A DNA stretch of 64,000 nt from Solibacillus sp. FSL W7-1464 (lineage in GTDB: Bacteria > Bacillota > Bacilli > Bacillales_A > Planococcaceae), in contig NZ_JBBORC010000001.1 of the NCBI RefSeq assembly GCF_038004425.1, forward strand, positions 3,861,167 through 3,925,166. The letters are read 5' to 3'. Within the stretch, counting starts at the first letter, position 1. Each line of letters starts with the position of its first letter. Positions 55,449-64,000 of the stretch are shown in pieces. The position numbers and the translations under genes are program-made. Under the pieces are notes generated by a model. The model searched no databases. It saw nothing but the letters and a program-made list of their open reading frames with translations, and was not told the origin of the DNA.

Positions 55449-55621
55449 TATCCGCACCTGCTTTCATCACTTCAATTTAGGTATCTTTTTAAAGTCTAAA
55501 AATCTCGGCTTACTAAATCTTCCTTTTATAATACTATTTATTTTATCTTAACAAAAAATGTTAGAAAACGATGCTATGAAACTAAATTTATTTTAAAAAA
55601 ACTTACTTCTACTAATCTACT

Positions 55622-55660
55622 AAAAAAACTGCCTAGAAAGTCGTGATCTTTCGGGCAGTT
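55622..55660 (-). terminator. Intrinsic terminator of noc
   Basis: AACTGCC (55627-55633) pairs with GGCAGTT (55654-55660) with inner AAAG/CTTT; T run on the minus strand, just after the noc stop. Confidence 0.8.
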
Positions 55661-55667
55661 CAATAAT

Positions 55668-56552
55668 TTATTTTTTCTTCGGAATTTTAACAGTGATTTG
55701 GTAGTAATCATCTGTATCCTCTTCCTCCGTTTTTACATTGATTCCACTTTTCGTCACCATTGATAACGACTGCTTGATCGTATTAAGAGCAATACGCACA
55801 TCTTTGCTAATCGCTTTTCTGCTTGGTTTACGTTTTTTTATCTCTGGTTCATCTGGATTTAGAATTTTTTGAATTTGCTCTTCAAGCTGTCTTACATTCC
55901 AATCAAACTCTTTCGTCGCTGCAATGAGCTGCATTTGTAATTGCTCATCTTTGATTACAATTAGAGCCCGGGCATGACGTTCCGATATTTCACGATTTAA
56001 AATAGCATCCTGAACAAATTGAGGTAACTTTAATAAACGCAATTTATTAGCTACTGTTGATTGTCCTTTACCAAGACGTTGTGCAAGCGCTTCTTGTGTC
56101 AGCTGATGTAACCCTAATAATTGCTGATAAGCAAGCGCTTCTTCAATTGCTGTTAATTCCTCGCGTTGAAGGTTTTCAATCAAGGCAATAGACGCCGTTT
56201 CCCGATCATTTAAATTCCTTACAATAGCAGGCACTTCTGTCCACTGTAGGGATTTCATCGCTCGATAACGTCGCTCACCGGCAATTATTTCATATTTATC
56301 TGCGTCATTATCTATTGGACGAATCACAATTGGTTGAATGACGCCATGTGTATGAATTGTTCTAGCTAATTCTTCAATCTTCTCATCATCAAAAACTGTA
56401 CGTGGCTGATAACGGTTCGGAATGATTTTGTCTATTGGAATTTTAACTACTTCTTCTGAAGCCATCGAGATATTCTCTATTACTTCTACTTCACTTTTTA
56501 CTTCTGGCTCTTTGCTCCCGCCTCCGAAAAAACGTGAAAAAGTACTTTTCAT
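55668..56552 (-). CDS. noc: Nucleoid occlusion protein Noc
   Basis: 294 residues. The N-terminal amphipathic [10 protein letters not shown] targets the membrane; then [52 protein letters not shown] and an HTH ([27 protein letters not shown]). The N-terminal helix and length separate it from ParB. It blocks FtsZ assembly over the nucleoid. Confidence 0.95.
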   Translation of the reverse strand: MKSTFSRFFGGGSKEPEVKSEVEVIENISMASEEVVKIPIDKIIPNRYQPRTVFDDEKIEELARTIHTHGVIQPIVIRPIDNDADKYEIIAGERRYRAMKSLQWTEVPAIVRNLNDRETASIALIENLQREELTAIEEALAYQQLLGLHQLTQEALAQRLGKGQSTVANKLRLLKLPQFVQDAILNREISERHARALIVIKDEQLQMQLIAATKEFDWNVRQLEEQIQKILNPDEPEIKKRKPSRKAISKDVRIALNTIKQSLSMVTKSGINVKTEEEDTDDYYQITVKIPKKK

Positions 56553-56801
56553 CCGTGTGGCACCACCTTTAGGAAACTGTCTACCTCATATACAATATTA
56601 TTTCTGATTCATTCAAAAATGTACAGTGTTCAATGAATAGTAATTTACGAGAAAGACAGAATTCGTCTGAAAAAGGACAAAATAGTGTCTTTACCCATTT
56701 TTATTTCATTATAAACTTATATTTTTCTATCCACTAAAAAAACATAAATATAAATATATATGCAGCAAAAGACGGATATATTTCAAATTTGGTTAACTTA
56801 T

Positions 56802-57518
56802 TTATTTAATTGGTGTTTTATTGGGAACACCAGGTTTACGCGGGTATTTTTTTGGTGTAGATTTCACTTTATCAAATACATATAGTGATCGTTCACTTTC
56901 CTCTACAGGTAAATGGAAGGCAAACTCCTCTATTAATTTTCCACCTAACGTAGAGATGGCTTTTGTCGCATCTTTTAATTCTTCTGCACCTGCCGCAGCT
57001 TTTAATGCAACAAAGTAACCGCCTTCTTTAGCTAAAGGAATACATAGCTCTGACAATACAGAAAGACGTGCCACCGCGCGGGCCGTTACAACATCAAACT
57101 TTTCACGGTATGCTGCATTTTGACCAAACTCTTCAGCACGTGCATGAACAAATGTCATATGATCCAAGTTTAACTCATTTGTTAAGTGATTTAAAAATGT
57201 AATTCGTTTATTAAGCGAGTCGACAATCGTAATTTGCAAATGCGGGAAGCAAATTTTAATCGGAATGCTTGGGAAGCCTGCACCTGCACCAACATCACAA
57301 ACCGTTGTCACTTTTGTAAAATCAAAATAAAATGACGCACTGATCGAATCATAGAAGTGCTTCAAATAAACGCCTTCCAAATCCGTAATCGCCGTTAAAT
57401 TCATCTTTTCATTCCACTCAACCAAAAGCTCATAATATTTTTTAAACTGCGCAATCTGGTGTTCTGAAAGCTCAATACCCTTTTCCTTCAATGCTTCGAT
57501 AAACTGCTTTTCGTTCAT
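56802..57518 (-). CDS. rsmG: 16S rRNA (guanine527-N7)-methyltransferase
   Basis: 238 residues. [38 protein letters not shown] (SAM site), [11 protein letters not shown] and [18 protein letters not shown] are RsmG motifs. GGAGGAG lies before the ATG. It follows mnmG by 62 bp. The 249-bp gap to noc holds nothing clear. Confidence 0.97.
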   Translation of the reverse strand: MNEKQFIEALKEKGIELSEHQIAQFKKYYELLVEWNEKMNLTAITDLEGVYLKHFYDSISASFYFDFTKVTTVCDVGAGAGFPSIPIKICFPHLQITIVDSLNKRITFLNHLTNELNLDHMTFVHARAEEFGQNAAYREKFDVVTARAVARLSVLSELCIPLAKEGGYFVALKAAAGAEELKDATKAISTLGGKLIEEFAFHLPVEESERSLYVFDKVKSTPKKYPRKPGVPNKTPIK

Positions 57519-57579
57519 AAAATGACTCCTCCATATTAAAGAATGAGCGCCTTTTTTTGGATAAAGACGCTCACATCAT

Positions 57580-59475
57580 TCAGTTCGTAGTTACTTTTGC
57601 AATTTTACCTTGCTCAATATAAACAAGTAAAATTGAAACATCTGCAGGGTTTACACCTGAAATACGCGATGCTTGAGCAATCGAGAGCGGCTGAACACTT
57701 TTCAGCTTCATACGCGCTTCTGTCGCCAAGCTTGGAATAGCATCATAATCGATATTTTCAGGGATTTTCTTATCCTCTAGCTTCTTCATTTTCTCTACTT
57801 GCTGAAGTGCTTTTTGAATATACCCTTCATATTTTAATTGAATTTCAATTTGCTCTTTTACATCATCCGAAAGTTCCACTTCTGATGGAGTTAGGGAAGC
57901 AACTAAATCATACGTCATTTCTGTACGTTTTAAAAGGTCTGCTCCGCGGATACCATCTTTTAGCTCTGCGCCGCCAGCATTGCGGATGACCTCTTGGGTC
58001 GTCGCATTCGGCTTAATAATAATTTGACGCAGACGGGCGATTTCCTGTTCAACCTGTGCTTTTTTATGTTGGAAATTCGCATAACGCTCTTCCGTAATCA
58101 TCCCTGCTTTATAACCGATTTCCGTTAGACGTAAATCTGCATTGTCATGACGTAACAGTAGACGGTACTCCGCACGAGACGTTAATAAACGGTAAGGCTC
58201 ATTCGTACCTTTTGTTACTAGGTCATCAATTAATACACCGATATAAGCATCTGAACGGTCTAAAATAATTTCTTCTCGGCCTAAAACCTTTGCCGCAGCA
58301 TTCATTCCGGCCATTAAGCCTTGTCCCGCTGCTTCTTCATAGCCTGAAGTACCGTTAATTTGACCTGCTGTATAAAGACCTTGAATTTTTTTCGTTTCTA
58401 ATGTTGGCCATAATTGTGTAGGAATAACTGAATCATATTCAATCGCATAGCCGGCACGCATCATTTCGGCATTTTCCAAACCAGGAATCGATGCAATCAG
58501 TTTCTTCTGAACATGTTCAGGTAAGCTTGTCGATAACCCCTGGACATATACTTCACGTGTATTGCGTCCTTCAGGCTCCAGGAAAATCTGGTGACGCGGT
58601 TTGTCGTTGAAGCGTGTTACTTTATCTTCAATTGATGGGCAATAACGGGGACCTGTCCCTTTAATCATCCCTGAAAACATTGGAGACAAATGCAGATTTT
58701 CCTCAATTGTACGATGTGTTTCTTCAGTTGTATAAGTTAACCAGCAAGGGAGCTGATCCATAATATATTCTGTTGTTTCAAAACTGAATGCACGGGGTAC
58801 ATCGTCACCAGGCTGAATTTCCGTTTTTGAGTAATCAATTGTACGGTTGTTTACACGTGGTGGTGTCCCTGTTTTAAAACGAATTAAGTCAAACCCTAAT
58901 TCTTTTAAGTTATCCGCTAATTTAATCGATGGCTGCTGGTTGTTTGGACCTGAAGAATATTTAAGATTTCCTAAAATAATTTCCCCGCGTAAAAACGTCC
59001 CTGTTGTAATAATGACAGATGGTGCACGGTAAATCGCACCAACTTGTGTGATGACACCTTTTACTGCGCCATCCTCTACAATTAGTTCATCGACCATTGC
59101 CTGATGAATTTGAAGGTTCTCTTCTTCTTCCAAAACCCGTTTCATTTCATGCTGATATTGGAATTTATCCGCTTGTGCCCGTAAAGCGCGTACTGCCGGA
59201 CCTTTCCCGGTATTTAACATACGCATTTGAATATGTGTTTTATCGATAATGCGTCCCATTAAACCGCCAAGTGCATCAATTTCACGAACAACGATTCCTT
59301 TTGCAGGTCCGCCGACCGAAGGATTACATGGCATAAATGCAATCATATCTAAGTTAATTGTAAGCATGAGTGTTTTAGCACCCATTTTCGCAGCTGCATA
59401 TGCAGATTCCACACCTGCATGTCCTGCACCAACAACGATTACGTCAAAATTACCTGCTTCGTATTGTATTGACAT
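57580..59475 (-). CDS. mnmG: tRNA uridine-5-carboxymethylaminomethyl modification enzyme
   Basis: 631 residues. FAD site [52 protein letters not shown], and PRYCPS; C-terminal helical domain ending [18 protein letters not shown]. With MnmE it makes cmnm5U34 in tRNAs. Downstream of mnmE by 27 bp. Confidence 0.98.
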   Translation of the reverse strand: MSIQYEAGNFDVIVVGAGHAGVESAYAAAKMGAKTLMLTINLDMIAFMPCNPSVGGPAKGIVVREIDALGGLMGRIIDKTHIQMRMLNTGKGPAVRALRAQADKFQYQHEMKRVLEEEENLQIHQAMVDELIVEDGAVKGVITQVGAIYRAPSVIITTGTFLRGEIILGNLKYSSGPNNQQPSIKLADNLKELGFDLIRFKTGTPPRVNNRTIDYSKTEIQPGDDVPRAFSFETTEYIMDQLPCWLTYTTEETHRTIEENLHLSPMFSGMIKGTGPRYCPSIEDKVTRFNDKPRHQIFLEPEGRNTREVYVQGLSTSLPEHVQKKLIASIPGLENAEMMRAGYAIEYDSVIPTQLWPTLETKKIQGLYTAGQINGTSGYEEAAGQGLMAGMNAAAKVLGREEIILDRSDAYIGVLIDDLVTKGTNEPYRLLTSRAEYRLLLRHDNADLRLTEIGYKAGMITEERYANFQHKKAQVEQEIARLRQIIIKPNATTQEVIRNAGGAELKDGIRGADLLKRTEMTYDLVASLTPSEVELSDDVKEQIEIQLKYEGYIQKALQQVEKMKKLEDKKIPENIDYDAIPSLATEARMKLKSVQPLSIAQASRISGVNPADVSILLVYIEQGKIAKVTTN

Positions 59476-59502
59476 GTTGTTCTTCCTCTCTTTTATTCCG
59501 AT

Positions 59503-60888
59503 TTATTTCCCTAAACAGAACTGCGAGAATAGCTGATTAATTAAGCTTTCCTGTACAGTATCTCCAATAATTTCACCAAGAATCTCCCATGTACGTGTCA
59601 CATCGATTTGAATCATATCGACAGGTACACCGACTTGCGCTGCAGCAAGCGCATCTTCAATTACCTGTTGTGCTTGGTGCAATAGCGCAATATGTCGCGC
59701 ATTTGATACATATGTTAAATCATTCGCTTCCACTTGCCCTTCAAAGAACAATGCTGCAATCGCTTCTTCCAGTTCGATTACACCTTCTTCTTTCAATAAC
59801 GAAGTCGTTACTACACGATGTTTTCCAGCCAATTCATGAACACGGTTTAAATCGATTTTACGTTCGATATCTGTCTTGTTGACAACGACAATATAATCCA
59901 TCGCAGAAATCGTTTCAAAAAGGCGCTCATCTTCTTCTGTAAGCTCTTCTCCGTAATTTAATACAAGCAATATTAGATCAGCATCTTTTAAAGCCTCTCT
60001 TGAACGCTCAACACCAATTCGTTCGACGATATCTTCTGTTTCACGTATACCTGCCGTATCAACTAAACGTAAAGGAACTCCACGTACGTTTACGTATTCT
60101 TCAATAATATCACGAGTCGTGCCTGCAATGTCGGTTACAATCGCTTTATTTTCTTGAACTAAACTATTTAAAAGAGATGATTTACCTACGTTTGGACGTC
60201 CTAAAATAACGGTAGATAAACCTTCACGCAAAATTTTACCTTGAGATGACGTTTGAAGTAATTTAATAATTTCCTCCCGTACCCAACCGCATTTTTCAAG
60301 AAGTACAGGAATCGTCATTTCTTCTACATCGTCATATTCCGGATAATCAATATTTACTTCCACTTGTGCCAACGTCTCTAATAATGCCTGGCGCAAAGTT
60401 GTAATAAGACGGGAAAGCTTTCCATCCATCTGACCGAGCGCAACGTTCATCGCACGATCGGTTTTCGCACGAATTAAATCCATTACCGCTTCTGCCTGTG
60501 ACAAGTCAATACGGCCATTTAAAAATGCACGTTTCGTAAATTCCCCAGGCTCTGCTAAGCGTGCACCGTAGCGTAATACAAGCTGCAGTACTCGGTTCAC
60601 AGACACAATACCGCCATGACAATTGATCTCGACAACATCTTCACGCGTAAACGTTTTAGGTCCGCGCATCAGGCTCAACATAACTTCCTCTACCACTTCA
60701 TCAGTTTTCGGGTCGATCAAATGTCCGTAATGGATCGTATGTGTCGCAACTTCCGTCAGACGTTTATGATTTGGTGATTTAAATATTTTATCTGCAATCG
60801 CTACCGCCTCATCGCCGCTCAGACGAACAATCGCAATAGCTCCTTCTCCCATTGGAGTGGAAATCGCAGCAATCGTATCGAATTCCAT
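59503..60888 (-). CDS. mnmE: tRNA modification GTPase MnmE
   Basis: 461 residues. N-terminal folate-binding domain ([22 protein letters not shown]), helical domain, and a G domain with [39 protein letters not shown] and VNKTDIE; the C-terminal CLGK carries the catalytic Cys. AGGAGGATATAA before the ATG. A double DnaA box lies 22 bp upstream. Confidence 0.98.
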   Translation of the reverse strand: MEFDTIAAISTPMGEGAIAIVRLSGDEAVAIADKIFKSPNHKRLTEVATHTIHYGHLIDPKTDEVVEEVMLSLMRGPKTFTREDVVEINCHGGIVSVNRVLQLVLRYGARLAEPGEFTKRAFLNGRIDLSQAEAVMDLIRAKTDRAMNVALGQMDGKLSRLITTLRQALLETLAQVEVNIDYPEYDDVEEMTIPVLLEKCGWVREEIIKLLQTSSQGKILREGLSTVILGRPNVGKSSLLNSLVQENKAIVTDIAGTTRDIIEEYVNVRGVPLRLVDTAGIRETEDIVERIGVERSREALKDADLILLVLNYGEELTEEDERLFETISAMDYIVVVNKTDIERKIDLNRVHELAGKHRVVTTSLLKEEGVIELEEAIAALFFEGQVEANDLTYVSNARHIALLHQAQQVIEDALAAAQVGVPVDMIQIDVTRTWEILGEIIGDTVQESLINQLFSQFCLGK

Positions 60889-60909
60889 TTATATCCTCCT
60901 ATTTCAGTG

Positions 60910-60927
60910 TTATCCACATGTGGATAA
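60910..60927. promoter_or_regulatory. Head-to-head DnaA boxes upstream of mnmE
   Basis: TTATCCACATGTGGATAA is a perfect 18-bp palindrome of two abutting consensus DnaA boxes, between mnmE and its likely promoter (a TATAGC element near 60950). Confidence 0.7.
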
Positions 60928-61016
60928 ATCACATCCGTGCTATACTAACTAACAATTTAGACTAACATATTTTTATTAAAATCTAAAGTAATGTAGATTT
61001 GGTTGCATCTTTCATT

Positions 61017-61047
61017 AAAAAAACGACCTATCCAAAAGAATAGGTCG
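61017..61047 (-). terminator. Intrinsic terminator of rnpA-yidC-jag
   Basis: CGACCTAT (61024-61031) pairs with ATAGGTCG (61040-61047); seven T residues follow on the minus strand. Confidence 0.8.
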
Positions 61048-61062
61048 AAATCTGTCTGTATA

Positions 61063-61827
61063 TTATTTTACTGGCTCAATGACTAAATATCGATTTGGTT
61101 CGACACCTTCCGAGTGCGTTTCGATATCTATTCGATTCGCCAAAGCATTATGAATAATTTTCCGTTCATAAGAGGCCATTGGTTCAAAGGATACGGATTT
61201 TCGTGTTCGAATTGCCTTGTCCGCCATGCGTAATGCCAGCTGTTCAAGTGCTGCTTGACGTCGCTCACGATAATCCTCCACATCCATTTGTAAAATCATA
61301 AACGATTTGGCTGTTTTATTAAGAATGAGCTGAGTTAAATGTTGTAGCGAGTTTAATGTAAGACCACGCTTTCCAATTAATAACGCTGCTTTCTCGCTCG
61401 ATAACTTAAATGAAACATGTTTACCATCTGTTTCATGGTCAATTGTTAAATCTGTAATTCCCATTCCCAAAGCAATATTCGTTAAATACTGTTTTGCTTC
61501 TTCAATGGGATCCACTTGTTGTTGTTCATGGTGAATGTGTTGATCTTCATTAGCTGAAACCGGCTCATTCTCGATTGTTTTTTCGACAATTGTCAGTTCT
61601 TCCACATCAGATGCAGAATCTGAAGTCTTCTCTTGATCCACTTGCTGCTGAACAATTTCCTTTACAGTGACACGAACTTCAGCATTTCGTGCCCCAAAAC
61701 CTAAAAATCCTTTTTTACCCTCTTGTAAAACTTCCACATCAACTTGTTCACGAGTATGGCCAAGCTTTTGTAACGCTAATGAGATCGCTTCTTCTACTGT
61801 TGCGCCTATTTGCGTAGTTTGTTTCAC
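61063..61827 (-). CDS. jag: RNA-binding protein Jag/KhpB
   Basis: 254 residues. Jag-N domain (TTQIGATVEEAISLALQKLG...KKGFLGFGARNAEV), an acidic variable linker (about 60-110), a KH domain (LLIGKRGLTLNSLQHLTQLI) and an R3H domain (RRQAALEQLALRMADKAIRTRKS). Starts with GTG directly after the yidC stop. Pairs with KhpA in RNA binding and cell elongation. Confidence 0.94.
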   Translation of the reverse strand: MKQTTQIGATVEEAISLALQKLGHTREQVDVEVLQEGKKGFLGFGARNAEVRVTVKEIVQQQVDQEKTSDSASDVEELTIVEKTIENEPVSANEDQHIHHEQQQVDPIEEAKQYLTNIALGMGITDLTIDHETDGKHVSFKLSSEKAALLIGKRGLTLNSLQHLTQLILNKTAKSFMILQMDVEDYRERRQAALEQLALRMADKAIRTRKSVSFEPMASYERKIIHNALANRIDIETHSEGVEPNRYLVIEPVK

Positions 61828-62610
61828 TTATTTCGCCCCTTTAGCATCGGTAGCATCCGGTTTATTTTTATTCCAAGGTTTGTAAATAACAAGGTTTTGT
61901 AATACAGATACAAAGTTTCCGACTACCCAATATAATGATAACGCGGCTGGTAAAATAATACCGAAACCAACAATCATTAATGGCATGATGTACATCATGA
62001 TTTTCATTTGCGGGTTATCTACGGCTGGTCCAGTCATTAATACAACATACTGGATAAGACCTGCGATAACAGCAAATACAATACTTGGCTCCGCTAATGG
62101 AACCGATAAAAATGTCCCTAATTCAAATGCATCCGGTGTTGCATTCATACGGCTAATCGCATGATAGAAACCGATTAAGATCGGCATCTGGATAAGAATC
62201 GGTAAACATCCAGCTAATGGGTTAACACCTGAAGTCTGCATTAACTGCATCATTTCCTGCTGGTATTTTTGTTGAGTTGCCGCGTCTTTTGAGCTGTATT
62301 TTGCTTGGAGCTCTTTCAACTTCGGTTGCATTTCCTGCATTTTCTTAGAACTTTTTACTTGTTTGATAGTTAAAGGCAGAATGATTAGACGAATAATAAC
62401 AGTTACGATAATAATTGCAAATGCATAATTCGCAGCATTACCTTCAAACATATCAGCAAAAAGCTTGATAAATGATACTAATGGCCAAACAATATACTCA
62501 TTCCAAAAGCCATCACTTTCAGATGAAATTGGTTGGTCAAATTCTGTACAGCCTGATAGCAGTAATACTACTGATACAAGTGACAGCATTATCCATAAAT
62601 TTTTCTTCAA
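61828..62610 (-). CDS. yidC: Membrane protein insertase YidC (SpoIIIJ/OxaA1)
   Basis: 260 residues. Lipoprotein signal ending VVLLLSGC, then five transmembrane helices with IIRLIILPLTIKQVKSSKKMQEMQPKLKELQ and GCLPILIQMPILIGFYHAI, the hydrophilic-groove region. The TTG at 62610 is the start, with AGGAGG 7 nt upstream; an ATG at 62640 precedes that site. It inserts membrane proteins with or without Sec. Confidence 0.95.
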   Translation of the reverse strand: MKKNLWIMLSLVSVVLLLSGCTEFDQPISSESDGFWNEYIVWPLVSFIKLFADMFEGNAANYAFAIIIVTVIIRLIILPLTIKQVKSSKKMQEMQPKLKELQAKYSSKDAATQQKYQQEMMQLMQTSGVNPLAGCLPILIQMPILIGFYHAISRMNATPDAFELGTFLSVPLAEPSIVFAVIAGLIQYVVLMTGPAVDNPQMKIMMYIMPLMIVGFGIILPAALSLYWVVGNFVSVLQNLVIYKPWNKNKPDATDAKGAK

Positions 62611-62740
62611 CCTTCTTCCTCCTAAAGCAAACCTATTCAATTTTATGACAATATTTTACCATTACGGACGTTGGTACACTACTAATTGTTCTGTAAATTC
62701 AAAGTTTTGGGCATTAAATGATAAACAATTAATTGTGTAA

Positions 62741-63082
62741 CTATCCTTTATATACTCTTGCAACCTTTAAAACATGCTGCAAGCTCTTTTTAGTTTCGTG
62801 AAAATCCAGTGTGGCCGCCTGCGTTCTGGCGATAATAACATAATCCATATCTTGTCTTACTTCATCTTTTAATTCCAGAAAAGCTTGGCGAATATAGCGT
62901 TTCACTTGAACCCGAGTGACCGCATTTCCTACTTTTTTGCTCACCGATAAGCCAATACGAAACGCCTGTTGTTCTTCCTTTTTCAAGCAATATACAACAA
63001 ATTGGCGATTCGCAAACGACTTACCTTTTTTAAACACCTTTTGAAAATCTTCATTTTTCTTTATACGTTGGCGTTTATTCAT
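62741..63082 (-). CDS. rnpA: Ribonuclease P protein component
   Basis: 113 residues. [47 protein letters not shown] (the RNR-type motif) and DYVIIAR. Basic. Assists the catalytic RNA in tRNA 5' maturation. 95 bp after rpmH. Confidence 0.96.
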   Translation of the reverse strand: MNKRQRIKKNEDFQKVFKKGKSFANRQFVVYCLKKEEQQAFRIGLSVSKKVGNAVTRVQVKRYIRQAFLELKDEVRQDMDYVIIARTQAATLDFHETKKSLQHVLKVARVYKG

Positions 63083-63145
63083 GATCCATTCACCTGCTCC
63101 ATCTAATCATTGGTACTTTTTTTGCTCATTCAACAACGATAAAAG

Positions 63146-63177
63146 AAAAAAAAGACCACTGATGTGGCTCAGTGGAC
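63146..63177 (-). terminator. Hairpin after rpmH
   Basis: GACCACTGA (63154-63162) pairs with TCAGTGGAC (63169-63177) (one G-U); eight T residues follow on the minus strand. It likely causes partial termination before rnpA. Confidence 0.8.
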
Positions 63178-63312
63178 TTATGCTGATAATACTTTTCTTC
63201 CTTTTTTACGACGGCGAGCTAATACGTTACGGCCGTTTTTAGAGCTCATACGAGCGCGGAAACCGTGAACTTTAGAGTGCTTACGTTTTTTAGGTTGGTA
63301 CGTGCGTTTCAT
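63178..63312 (-). CDS. rpmH: 50S ribosomal protein bL34
   Basis: 44 residues: [38 protein letters not shown] and RKVLSA, the classic bL34. CAGGAGGTG lies before the ATG. It is the first gene left of oriC, as in all Bacillales. Confidence 0.98.
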   Translation of the reverse strand: MKRTYQPKKRKHSKVHGFRARMSSKNGRNVLARRRKKGRKVLSA

Positions 63313-63472
63313 TTATATACACCTCCTGAATTCGAGCGTTACTATATCTATCTCTACATACAGACCATGATATTATATAAAGAATAAAACCTATTTGTCA
63401 ATGCTTCAATTTTATTTTTCTCTTTTCCCCTTTAAACCTTATATAATCCCTCCGGCTGTTCTATCCCCCTAC

Positions 63473-63771
63473 TTATCCACAATTCATAAAAATAATTTAA
63501 GTTTAGGCTGTGAATAGTATTTTTGCTCTTAAAAATTATCCACAACGTTTATCTACAGGTTTTTCACATATAACAAACCTGTGGACAACTATTATGTATA
63601 TAACATATGATTATGTGGATAAGATCGTTTAAGTATTGAAATACCTAACTTTATTTGATACGATAACTGTGTTTTACTTTGTGGAATTCTTTTCTGGGAA
63701 ATATATTATCCACAATTGTTGATAATCTGTGGACAAAGATTTCCCATGCTCTAGAACAACCTTTATCCACA
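63473..63771. promoter_or_regulatory. oriC: oriC DnaA-box field (upstream part of the origin)
   Basis: Consensus TTATCCACA at 63473, 63536, 63706 and 63763; TGTGGATAA at 63614; near-consensus TTATCTACA at 63549 and TGTGGACAA at 63580 and 63728. Eight boxes in 300 bp on both strands between rpmH and the expected dnaA define the upstream half of the bipartite origin. The dnaA-dnaN part is outside the window. Confidence 0.92.
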
Positions 63772-63804
63772 ACTTGTGGTTATGTGTATGAACTCCTTTT
63801 TAAT

Positions 63805-63824
63805 TATAAAATATATATTTTATA
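63805..63824. other. AT-only 20-bp palindrome at oriC
   Basis: TATAAAATATATATTTTATA is a perfect AT palindrome just right of the DnaA boxes. It is a potential easily melted segment; in B. subtilis unwinding occurs on the other side of dnaA, so its role is uncertain. Confidence 0.4.
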
Positions 63825-63866
63825 GCTCTGTTTCCTATTAACTATTTAACAGAGCCTTTCTTTTTT
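63825..63866 (+). terminator. Hairpin upstream of the expected dnaA gene
   Basis: GCTCTGTT (63825-63832) pairs with AACAGAGC (63848-63855), followed by a T-rich run on the plus strand. No plus-strand gene precedes it; it may insulate dnaA. The rest to 64000 shows no coding start; a GAAAGGAAGAAAG purine stretch at the edge could be the dnaA ribosome site. Confidence 0.5.
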
Positions 63867-64000
63867 CGTAAGCAGGAAAGTTTGCATTTGTAAGGAAATT
63901 CACATAAAAAAGACTCTCATCTACTTTTTTGTTAGTATGAGCCTTGTCATTTAAATATACGAATCGAATGTGAAATGAATTAATGAAAGGAAGAAAGAGC

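Noticed and set aside
63690..63702. Noc-binding site at oriC (TTTTCTGGGAAAT)
   Set aside because: Only 11 of 14 positions match, too weak in AT-rich DNA.
1..64000. CRISPR arrays, insertion sequences, tRNA and rRNA genes
   Set aside because: I saw no regularly spaced repeats, no transposase genes with terminal repeats and no recognisable tRNA or rRNA sequences in the window.
63960..64000. Start of dnaA
   Set aside because: Only a purine-rich stretch is visible at the edge; no recognisable DnaA coding sequence is inside the window.

Overview
The window is a low-GC, spore-forming Firmicute chromosome reading into the replication origin. The gene order (wal operon, purA, dnaB, rplI, gdpP, rpsR-ssb-rpsF, ychF, parB-parA, noc, rsmG, mnmG, mnmE, jag, yidC, rnpA, rpmH, then a field of DnaA boxes) is the classical oriC-left order of Bacillales. 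The rbs operon between yybS and rpsR, the sporulation gene yyaC, an unlinked DUF554 gene and the protein style suggest the Lysinibacillus/Solibacillus side of the family (inference, not proven). dnaA itself must lie just beyond the right edge.

Layout: 1-9,000 is an accessory or lineage-specific stretch (TVP38-type membrane protein, TetR regulator with a divergent ABC-2-like permease, a three-gene sodium/solute symporter operon, a type I sulfatase, a PD-(D/E)XK nuclease). 9,058-26,286 is the striking part: a string of chromosomal cassettes inserted at the 3' end of rlmH. The last codons of rlmH (coding GEPYHK) form an att core whose complement reads ATTTATGATACGGTTCACC at the rlmH junction. 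This core recurs in direct orientation at about 18,179 (19/19 bases), 17,011 (17/17), 15,429 (16/17) and 9,066 (14/17). The segments between copies carry different cargo: natAB with a natKR-like two-component system and two envelope proteins; an MFS exporter; a HepT/MntA toxin-antitoxin pair with a dead Fic gene; and an 8.1-kb segment with a lincosamide nucleotidyltransferase, a possible replication protein, an XRE regulator and two large serine recombinases. This is the architecture of staphylococcal SCC elements outside staphylococci. The second recombinase reads straight through the att core and takes its last 12 codons and stop from the antisense strand of rlmH.

26,266-64,000 is conserved core genome: rlmH, a CxxH/CxxC protein, htrA, the walRKHIJ envelope-stress system, a LysM/G5/M23 peptidoglycan hydrolase, purA, replicative helicase, ribosomal protein L9, the c-di-AMP phosphodiesterase gdpP, an inserted complete ribose operon (rbsRKDACB) under an autoregulatory LacI-type operator, the S6-SSB-S18 operon, ychF, an MscS channel, chromosome segregation genes parA/parB/noc with a perfect parS, tRNA-modification genes mnmE/mnmG, the membrane insertase yidC with jag, and rnpA-rpmH. 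DnaA boxes occur not only at oriC (63.47-63.77 kb) but also as a cluster around rlmH (26.75-27.16 kb) and as a perfect head-to-head pair in front of mnmE. Most genes from rlmH rightwards are on the minus strand, so they are transcribed away from the origin, as expected for a leading-strand bias.
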